From assembly GCA_964036195.1 (NCBI GenBank), contig OZ038456.1, positions 1,674,001 to 1,738,000 of the forward strand: DNA of 64,000 nucleotides, read 5' to 3'. The DNA comes from Sphaerolaimus hirsutus. Its lineage: Eukaryota; Nematoda; Chromadorea; Monhysterida; Sphaerolaimidae. Positions 58,701-64,000 of the stretch are shown here, one piece after another. How positions within the stretch are numbered: position 1 is the first letter of the stretch; every line of letters begins with the position of its first letter. The notes under the pieces were generated by a model that saw only the letters and a program-made list of their open reading frames with translations, was not told where the DNA came from and searched no databases. Made by a program: the position numbers and the translations under genes.

Positions 58701-61700
58701 AAAATGGCTGCGGAATGCGATTAAGCGAACGCAATTGGTCGCTAATGGCGGCGCACACACGAGTTGACACACATGTTGATTTAATTGGATACCGCGGTCA
58801 TTTTTGTTGACGAGAGCGGAAATCTAGCGTCTTTTACCTCATTCGTATTCAACGCAAAGGTAACTTGGATGCACTGGGAAGTTCATACGTTCTTTTTTGA
58901 AGGAATTCGTCGAGACTGTGACGATAAGATCCGACCTAAGACCTTACAATCTGACTTTCTATAACGATTTGTTGGATAGAATCAAAAGTATCGTGAACCG
59001 AATGGAATCCGTCCATTCAAGTTCGAATTAAAAAAGATACGTCATTGGTAACCAAGGGCCGAATACCTGATTCGTTTCATGTCTGCCGAGTTTATCCAAA
59101 TGTTTTGCATATCAACCATTTCAAAATTCTGGCAACATAAATCATGCAGCACAAAAAGTCTCAACTATTCTGCACGGTAGTGTATTACGAATTTTATCAC
59201 AAGATTTTTTCATTAATTTATGGTAGGATTCTGCACAAAAATTTGCGGTCCGCCCAGTATACTACAAAATTTTTGTAGCAAGTTTAATCAATTAGGTACT
59301 ACAATTGGTCGATTTAACTAAATATGGCCCAAAAAGCGAAGAAAACTTGTGCAGTACGGAACATGTTCAGGGAGTGAATAAGTTTTTAGGTAATTTGGGA
59401 CATTTAATTTCACTTAAAGTCAAACAAAAATCAGTGAGGACGTTTTCACCCACCGAACTACATAAACTTATCCCCCCCTCTGTGCAGTTTCCAGACTGGA
59501 TACTTTTATATACTACATAATTGGTAAGAAAAGTACTCGAGTATTCTGAATTACATTCAACCCATAAAGTACCCGATGCTCGATACCCACGAGTACAAAA
59601 GTACCCGATACTCAATACCCAAACCTCACCCAAATTCCCCACAGGAGGAACCCGACGACTCCTGCAAATCGAGTCCCAGTTCGAATGCGCGAATGCGCTC
59701 ATCCACAAACAACTACGGAATTGGCAACGATCCAAAAATGCAGCACCACGAAAATGATCAGAAAAAAGTGTCTCCCAATGTGGAGCACCATGTAAAAGGG
59801 CGGGTGCACAGGGCCGTGGCGCCTGTGAACAGCGGTACCACTGATTTGACCACTGGAACTGAAGGAAGTGGTTCCGTGTTTGATCCTGGTGAGTGGTTTG
59901 GTTACTTTGGGGCTAATTAAGCACTTTGTAAAGTGCCCTGTTAAGTGACAAATTTCTGATTATGCGCACTTCGAGGTAAAAGGTCTGTTTACAGTGAACC
60001 AAATGGCAACTGAAAGTAAATTTGCCCAGTTTACATATTTTCTGAAATTTGAAACTTTGACTGACATTTGTCACTAGCGACTAGAGTACTTTAACAATAT
60101 TCGGTGTACAAAAGTTTGATTTCATTGGAGATTCGCGTTGTTTGCATTAGTCAATTAAAGTTTCTGTGCTATACATAACTGGAAAAGAAATTATTTTTCA
60201 GCGTGGGATTGTGAAAGCGGTACCTTTACCGTATACCGTATTTCCTCGAAATACCCCCCGGGGGTGATTGTTTCATAGTGGTCCCGAGAGGGGGGGGGTT
60301 AAACGAGGGGGGTATTTCGAGGGGGGGGGTTATTATTTAACAAGAAAATTTTCGAAAACCAAGTACGAAATTGTCGTCTGAAACGTACGCAGACGTCGAA
60401 AAATGCAACAAAAACCGCCATTTATAAGGTTCTGTAGACTAATATTAGTATGTAGGTGGTATGTACACTGTTCTAACGTGACACCGACATTGTTTTAACG
60501 TGTGTTCTGCAGTACACAGAACACAAACTACAGTTATTGTCATGTACGTTCCCTTTACACTCAATTTGGGGGGGGGGTATTTCGAGGGGGGGTGATTGTT
60601 TCATAGTGGTCTCGAGAGGGGGGGGGGTATTTCGAGGAAATACGGTATTCTAAACTAGCCGTCCTTGAACAAATCCCTAGTATCCCCCGGGGATTTAGAG
60701 GGGGATGGGTAGTGTTGGGAAAAATCCAAAATAATCCACATACCGTATTTCCTCGAATTACACACAGGGGGTTTATTTTTTCAGAGTGGAAACTTTGAGT
60801 GGGGGTTTTTCGAGGGGGATATTATTTCGCCAGAAATTTGCGTAAATGTCGTAGTAAAGAATGGGCTTTTACATACCTAAAACTGGTAATAAACGTCACC
60901 AAACAGAACGTATTAGAGCATACAAATGTAGAGGGCTATACAATACAAACTACTCAATGGATAGCTACGATGAGATTTGGCCCCAATAAATATTATACAT
61001 CATGTACATTGTATACACGATGTACCTCATTCAAAAGGGGGGGGGGATATTTCGAGAGGGGGGGGGGTATTTTTTCCTCAGCTCCGAAACAGCATTTAGG
61101 CCCATCATGCCCATTCTCATTCATAGCTAATTCTACCCATTATGCATCTAGACCGATTACTCACGAGTACTCGGCGCAGGGCCGTATCCAGGGGGGGGCG
61201 GGGGGGGGGGGGGGGCTGCAGCCCCCCCCCCTCCCGGGCTGAGACAAAAAAGTGACCGGAAAATGGCACTTCTTCAACGTCAGCGTAAAAAAATTTTGCG
61301 CGCAGGCGCGCATTTTTCACCAGACGTGATGTATTATCTACAGATTTGCTCCCTGTGGCCGAAATCGTTACAAAATTACTCAATTGTGTGCTGTTTGCTG
61401 TATTTGTATGTATATTTACATACATATACAGCGTTCCAAGGCGCTGGTGCCATGGCGTTGCGCCTACTAATGGCGCCAGCGCCATGGCGCCATTCCGCCA
61501 CTGTATACGTAAAATGTTAGGGGGGGGCTGAGCCCCCCCCCCCCCCGCTCGCTGGCCTCCGTAAACTAACAGCCCCCCCGCTCGAAAATTCTGGATACGT
61601 CCCTGACTCGGCGGAGCGCAAAGTATGCGCCCAAAATTATTTATGTCTCTTGGTCGATAACGCGCAAGCTGGACACTTATGTATGCACTTTCACAAAAAA

Positions 61701-63490
61701 GAAAAATATTTTTTAAAGAAAAAGGCGGAGTCGCGTACAAATAAGGAATGTTTGTTCCCATCATGTTTTTTCTTTTTTGCTGGAATTATTTTTATTTTAT
61801 TTAGGATGACGTCATGATGGAGTGTTTCCTACAGAAAAATGCATAGCATGCGGTCCACCGAGTATACAGTAAAAACAGTAGTTACGAGTAAAAATTATTT
61901 ATGTGTATGTTTACTTTTAAAAAAGTTCAGTACTTTGAACCACTCTGGTTAGATGCATAATTTGTCTCGATGCATAATGGGTAGAATTAGGTGCATGATG
62001 GGCCTAGATGCATAATCGGTTTAGATGCATAATGAGTCCTACTCGTTTATTCAAGGGGGGGGGGTATTTCGAGCAAATACGGTAATCTCAAACCCCCAGT
62101 CACAGGTCTACTTTCACCGCAATATGGCTCAATCCGCAAACGGACAAATTCCACATTATCACAAAGACGCAGGGCTTCAGCCATGGATTTGACCAGAGAA
62201 ATGGTGGCTGAATTGCAGGCTGAATTGAGAGCGCATAGAATGGCCTTGATCGCCAGGGAAAGTGGCAATGTTCCTGGTTGGTTTTTGGTTTGGTGGCTGA
62301 TTGATGGCAAACTGCCTGAAAAGTTGTTTTAATTGTTACCTTTTTGTATAATATTCGTAAGAAGCATTTTCGAATTTTCGAATTTTTACAAAAATAAACT
62401 ATTTCTGATTGAGTGGCTAGACGACTGTCTAGCAAAATCAATTAGTCTTCAACTGATCTTCGACTCATTAATAATTCAAATTTCGAATTTAGCTTTCGAA
62501 ATTTCGAATTTTTGAATCTTTTTGGGTAGTCTTCGACTTTTTGGCAGTTTTCCTATTTTTCAATAGTTTTTGAATTTTCAAATTTTTTTGTCATCGTTAC
62601 TCAGTGGTCTTCCTGTAATATCTATCACCTTGTAAATTGTAATATCACCCTGTAAATTGTAATATCACCCGAGGTATTCACGAAATGGCGCCATGGCCTT
62701 GGCGCCATTCGATTTTTAGCGCCCAGCGCCATTTCAACGACATATACGGCAGTGATTACCCTCACGACTGGCGCCATTTGGCTCGGTGCCCATTTTGTGC
62801 AAAATCAAATTTTTCCATTCTCGCAGGCCATTGCGTGGCCGATGGGCAACTGCACGATGGCGCACGTGCGCAGCACAAACAGCAGGCTATTGTCAGAAAA
62901 ATGGTCCACACTGACATTGATTGTAAGTGACTGTTTTTGTTACAGAGAAATTGGGTTGGAATATTTGGAGGAATCTACTTTAAGCCGAAGTTACAGCATA
63001 ACGGTGATACGACAAATAAAACGTCACCATTAAATCCATTATTTTCATGTTTACTAGTTTTTTAGTGAAAATTAATGTTCAATACTCGAATTTGGATGAA
63101 AAAATTTTCATATGGGAGATGTTAAATTCGAATTTGAATGAAAAACTTTCGATGAAAAATGGTCCGCCGACAAATCAATTTCACGGTGATGCCCTAAAAT
63201 CAATTTGTCGTGTTTCGTTTCGATGGAGTGTTTCGTTCGAAAAAAAATGCATAGCATTCGGTCCGAGGAGTATTTATATCCGTTCCTACTTCTCTAGTCA
63301 CTTTTCCACTTGTCCACGGCCCCTGCTGTATTATTCTCAAATTTCGGTAAATAATAAATATGCAAATGATAAAACTACTTTTGCAGGCAATGAACAAGTG
63401 TCTCCAAACAGTAAACAAGCAGCATCAAACAATAAAACCTACACAGTTCTCATACAACTGGATAGTGTCAGCAGTGCTCACTCCACTAGT
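49548..63490 (+). CDS. gar-3: Muscarinic acetylcholine receptor-like GPCR, 14 exons, 3' end beyond window
   Basis: Rhodopsin-class receptor, most like invertebrate muscarinic receptor GAR-3; by family it couples acetylcholine to G proteins at the plasma membrane. Exons: 49548-49788, 50179-50323, 50846-50982, 51497-51623, 52088-52298, 53262-53404, 53970-54121, 55775-55940, 56383-56470, 56762-56845, 59645-59888, 62106-62276, 62827-62922, 63387-about 63490. All introns are GT-AG and every junction phase matches. Visible: TM1 with GN, TM2 with LAIAD, the TM3 ligand aspartate in [13 protein letters not shown] at the exon 2/3 join, WPPW in TM4, and AAFYLP in TM5. The third cytoplasmic loop begins [10 protein letters not shown] and exceeds 450 residues. 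It ends in TYTVLIQLD, a motif I recall in the same loop of GAR-3 and vertebrate M receptors. TM6, TM7 and the stop are not in the window. The TM exons are secure; exons 6-13 rest on phase continuity and composition. Confidence 0.88.
49917..50138. mobile_element. Family C-like element in receptor intron 1
   Basis: ACTGTATTTACACGAAAAAT to TTATTCAAGCAAACACTGTA. Intron 2 has a similar one at about 50470-50639 (TTCGAATAAGACCCC to CTTATTCAAGCATTTGC). Confidence 0.6.
50179..50323 (+). CDS. Receptor exon 2: end of TM2, TM3 to the Arg of DRY
   Basis: Begins with two bases that complete the split Gly codon. It encodes the rest of TM2, the TM3 cysteine for the extracellular disulfide (MCQLW), the amine-binding aspartate (CVDY) and [15 protein letters not shown]. 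The acceptor is preceded by a run of 15 C and TAG. The exon ends inside the Arg codon of DRY, two bases left over. Confidence 0.93.
50846..50982 (+). CDS. Receptor exon 3: DRY tail, second cytoplasmic loop, TM4
   Basis: Starts with A, completing Arg, then [19 protein letters not shown] (intracellular loop 2) and TM4 with [13 protein letters not shown]. This is the segment most like muscarinic receptors in general and GAR-3 in particular. It ends one base into a Gly codon. Confidence 0.93.
51060..51211. mobile_element. Family B-like element in receptor intron 3
   Basis: TACCGTATTACAGAATGTTG to TAGAAGAAGTACGGTA; followed within 12 bp by the A element at 51223-51466. Confidence 0.6.
51223..51466. 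mobile_element. Family A element in receptor intron 3
   Basis: TACCGTATTTCCTCGAAATA to CGAGGATATACAGTA; internal triplication of AACTCATAGTGTCCATTTTG units. Ends 30 bp before exon 4. Confidence 0.78.
51497..51623 (+). CDS. Receptor exon 4: second extracellular loop and TM5
   Basis: Encodes [18 protein letters not shown] (loop cysteine that pairs with TM3) and TM5 with [18 protein letters not shown]. The donor is a consensus AG|GTGAGT, leaving two bases of the next Arg codon. Confidence 0.93.
52088..52298 (+). CDS. Receptor exon 5: start of third cytoplasmic loop
   Basis: One base completes Arg, then [15 protein letters not shown], the TM5/loop junction that contacts G protein in this family. 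A low-complexity Gly/Thr/Ser stretch follows. The acceptor GCGCAG is the only one nearby giving both phase and homology. The donor AAG|GTTGAC is inferred; the frame stops soon after at 52321. Confidence 0.85.
52431..52865. mobile_element. Two family E elements, end to end, in receptor intron 5
   Basis: 52431-52648 (AGTTCCGCAAATTGAAAAG arms) abuts 52646-52865 (AGTTCCGCAAGTGGAAAAG arms). The joint GGAACTGGGGCCAGTTCC is itself a palindrome, so the second inserted at or beside the end of the first. Both fill most of intron 5 and carry no gene. Confidence 0.75.
53262..53404 (+). CDS. Receptor exon 6: third-loop segment (inferred)
   Basis: GC-rich open segment after CTACCCAG, phase 0, reading [10 protein letters not shown] onward to SSRR. 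The chosen donor AC|GTTGGT leaves two bases and matches the GTTGGT donors of exons 1, 7, 8 and 12. No homology recognised; the support is phase, splice sites and composition. Confidence 0.65.
53660..53869. mobile_element. Family B element in receptor intron 6
   Basis: TACCGTATTTCTTCTAATAG to AAAAAACGGTA, with four ATAGAACGGCACCTCCAATA units. Confidence 0.75.
53970..54121 (+). CDS. Receptor exon 7: third-loop segment (inferred)
   Basis: Follows ACTGCCAG. One base completes the previous codon, then [20 protein letters not shown] and a Gln/Asp-rich stretch. Open for 50 codons in a GC-rich island; the other two frames are not consistent with the neighbours. Ends at GATG|GTTGGT. Confidence 0.68.
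54170..54271. mobile_element. Family C element, 102 bp, in receptor intron 7
   Basis: TACCGTATTTGCTTGAATAT to TTTGAGCAAATACGGTA. Minimal, near-perfect palindrome. Confidence 0.75.
54434..55008. mobile_element. Element V, copy 1, in receptor intron 7
   Basis: TAAACTCGGCAGACATGAAA to AATGTCTGCCGAGTTTA, 575 bp. Shares CAGTGATTCGGCCCTTACG and TTAAATTCGAACTTGAA-type words with copy 2, inverted. Confidence 0.72.
55252..55427 (+). repeat. S repeat, internally deleted, in receptor intron 7
   Basis: Same start, end and TTCCCTCCCCAAAACAGTTT segment as the 47437 copy. Confidence 0.7.
55511..55753. mobile_element. Family J element in receptor intron 7
   Basis: GGCCCTACACACACTAGTTT and complement, AAT on both sides. 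Ends about 20 bp before exon 8. Confidence 0.8.
55775..55940 (+). CDS. Receptor exon 8: third-loop segment (inferred)
   Basis: Follows CCCCCCAG directly after a J-family element. The two opening bases restore Gly, then [20 protein letters not shown] and a Pro/Val-rich part. Donor GATAG|GTTGGT at 55940; GAG|GTCCCT at 55925 has the same phase and is a possible alternative. Confidence 0.68.
56383..56470 (+). CDS. Receptor exon 9, left of the transposon-derived intron
   Basis: Follows CCCATCCCAG. The first base completes Arg, then [18 protein letters not shown] to DCHQ, ending phase 0 at CAG|GTGCCA. Reading on without splicing enters the family-D element and stops. The last 12 bases (GACTGCCACCAG) are identical to the 12 bases just before exon 10. 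Confidence 0.68.
56471..56758. mobile_element. Family D element forming intron 9 of the receptor
   Basis: Ends GTGCCAGTCCCAGACCCTG and its near-complement (17 of 19 match). Body of palindromic AAATGTCATGCAAAGTGTC repeats. CAG at 56468-56470 is repeated at 56759-56761 as target duplication. The element plus one CAG equals the intron exactly. No internal gene. Confidence 0.85.
56762..56845 (+). CDS. Receptor exon 10, right of the transposon-derived intron
   Basis: 28 codons, phase 0 at both ends: [20 protein letters not shown] to LLLQ, then donor CAG|GTAATT. Composition matches exon 9, from which it is separated only by the D element. Exons 9 and 10 look like one ancestral exon split by insertion. 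Confidence 0.68.
56893..57235. mobile_element. Family D element in receptor intron 10
   Basis: Ends GGGGCAGTCCC and GGGATTGCCAC; long AAGTAAAGTGTCAAATG arms and a central ATCCAAATCTTATG palindrome. Lies 47 bp after exon 10, so two D copies sit within 800 bp in this gene. Confidence 0.72.
57388..59182. mobile_element. Tc1/mariner-like element U in receptor intron 10
   Basis: 1795 bp. Ends CACTATCGTGCAGAATAGTT and CTATTCTGCACGGTAGTG, flanked by TA (57386-57387, 59183-59184). It interrupts a T element. No transposase frame survives that I recognise; it contains V copy 2. Confidence 0.78.
58558..59094. mobile_element. Element V, copy 2, nested in U
   Basis: TAAACTCGACGGACATTATG to TTTCATGTCTGCCGAGTTTA. 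Third layer of the stack V in U in T within one intron. Confidence 0.72.
59645..59888 (+). CDS. Receptor exon 11: third-loop segment
   Basis: 81 codons plus one base after TTCCCCACAG, starting [20 protein letters not shown]; Ser/Asn-rich and hydrophilic, as expected for this loop. The donor CCTG|GTGAGT is consensus. The phase matches exon 10 across a 2.8-kb intron loaded with transposons. Confidence 0.75.
60234..60647. mobile_element. Family A element in receptor intron 11
   Basis: TACCGTATTTCCTCGAAATA to CGAGGAAATACGGTA; full-length type, colinear with 712 and 10199 (inverted). Confidence 0.8.
60741..61080. mobile_element. Family A element, right end lost
   Basis: TACCGTATTTCCTCGAATTA, core TACATCATGTACATTG as in the 4942 copy. 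Confidence 0.65.
61177..61605. mobile_element. hAT-like element X, long copy, TSD ACTCGGCG
   Basis: 429 bp, ends CAGGGCCGTATCCAGG and CTGGATACGTCCCTG, perfect duplication ACTCGGCG at 61169-61176 and 61606-61613. It carries a GGCGCCATGGCGCC-type block. It landed in the end of a T-type element. Confidence 0.9.
61606..61866. mobile_element. T-type element split from its left end by X
   Basis: ACTCGGCGGAGCGCAAAGTA to GGTCCACCGAGTATAC. The interior shares AAATTATTTATGTC and TCGATAACGCG with 5335-5410 and 12670-12760, a T subtype. Confidence 0.62.
62106..62276 (+). CDS. Receptor exon 12: third-loop segment
   Basis: Two bases complete Gly, then [20 protein letters not shown] and a helical, charged stretch ([18 protein letters not shown]) that could form a short coiled coil. 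RRRAS is a plausible basophilic kinase site. Ends CCTG|GTTGGT, one base left over. Confidence 0.75.
62338..62597. mobile_element. G-related fragment
   Basis: TTCGAATTTTCG-rich stretch ending GTCATCGTTA, after exon 12 in intron 12. Left terminus not found. Similar G-type ends occur at about 11650-11660 and 46718-46731 without a traceable partner. Confidence 0.5.
62827..62922 (+). CDS. Receptor exon 13: third-loop segment
   Basis: Acceptor TTCTCGCAG; two bases complete Gly, then [20 protein letters not shown] to HTDID. Donor T|GTAAGT is consensus. His/Gln-rich; phases agree with exons 12 and 14. Confidence 0.75.
63387..63490 (+). CDS. Receptor exon 14: distal third loop with TYTVLIQLD motif
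   Basis: Acceptor TTTTGCAG. The codon split with exon 13 becomes Cys, then [20 protein letters not shown] and [23 protein letters not shown] matches a short conserved motif in this loop of muscarinic receptors, which ties the distal exons to the TM exons. The donor is uncertain: several GT within 63460-63490 are usable, and the frame stays open past them. Confidence 0.75.
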
Positions 63491-63549
63491 CTGTTTTTTT
63501 GTGTTTTTGGAGCTGTTTTTTCTACAAAATTTTTTTTCCATTTAGATAC

Positions 63550-63861
63550 TTATCGTATATACTCGAATAATCCCCCTGGGTACTTATTTTTTTGTGAAAC
63601 TTTTTTTTTTTTGGGGGGGGGGGGGGGTTATTCGAAGTGGGGAATTATTATTCCGTCAAAAAATTTATGGACTGATTTCATGAAACATGCTTTTTTACCA
63701 AATAACATGTAATTTTAGTTCAAATTAGATGCAAAAACTATATCACATGCCTTAAGGGGGGTTTATACAAGGGGGAATTATTTTTTAATCACTCATCGAA
63801 GAGGGGGGATTTATTCAAGGGGGAATAATTCAAGGCGGGGGAATTATTCGAGTATATACTA
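63550..63861. mobile_element. Family C element after receptor exon 14
   Basis: TATCGTATATACTCGAATAA to TTCGAGTATATACTATG, with long T and G runs. Confidence 0.65.
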
Positions 63862-64000
63862 TGTCATTTCTAAAATTCAAATTTCATTGGGCGCATTTTG
63901 CTTCCATATTTTATCGTCAATAATATTATTCATTCATATTTTTACACGAAAATCAATGATATTGCATTTTTGTAAAACTACAACTATTCGGGGGGGGGGG

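Larger units (their letters stand above)
57266..59276. mobile_element. T element interrupted by U
   Basis: Left part to 57387, right part from 59183; T words CCTACCATAACCCATCTGAA and TTTATGGTAGGATTCTGCAC. Compare the intact copies at 5608 and 13024. Confidence 0.72.

Noticed and set aside
61117-61764. 215-codon minus-strand frame across element X and T
   Set aside because: Runs through G/C homopolymers and two element boundaries; low-complexity Gly/Pro product.

Overview
This window reads as repeat-dense, AT-rich animal DNA with large introns. It is probably from a nematode, or at least an ecdysozoan. The main clue is a G-protein-coupled receptor gene whose transmembrane segments look like the invertebrate muscarinic acetylcholine receptor GAR-3. 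A second, weaker clue is a BEL/Pao retrotransposon with YVDN at the reverse transcriptase active site, a variant I associate with nematode elements. Both points rest on recall of the families; no search was run.

Layout. Bases 1-20300 hold no gene I can recognise. They are layers of short inverted-repeat DNA elements, tandem arrays and G/C-run-rich elements. Bases 20319-32887 are one complete, very young LTR retroelement on the minus strand: 1298-bp LTRs with only two differences seen, a 5-bp target duplication CTGAT, and one uninterrupted 2912-codon frame that reads gag, protease, reverse transcriptase/RNase H, integrase and an envelope-like glycoprotein. Bases 32888-49540 are again repeats, including a 15-bp tandem array inside an inverted-repeat element. 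From 49548 to beyond the right edge runs the receptor gene on the plus strand. I assembled 14 exons whose splice phases agree at every junction. Transmembrane segments 1-5 and a very long third cytoplasmic loop are inside the window; segments 6-7 must lie to the right.

Target duplications and nesting sort many of the short elements into classes. Three families (called G, X and P/Q here) have 8-bp duplications and are hAT-like. One (N) duplicates TTAA, as piggyBac does. One (U) duplicates TA and has mariner-like ends. A very abundant group (A/B/C/Z) shares a CCGTATT end and is always flanked by TA. Families D and J have 3-bp duplications. Several copies are nested, in one place four deep, and palindromic hosts preserve their own empty sites.

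The most interesting observation is intron 9 of the receptor gene (56471-56761). It is exactly one family-D element plus one copy of its CAG duplication, with nothing left over. The element's own first bases supply GT, the duplicated CAG supplies AG, and removing it joins two open, phase-0 coding segments. That is the signature of an intron created by a transposon (an introner).
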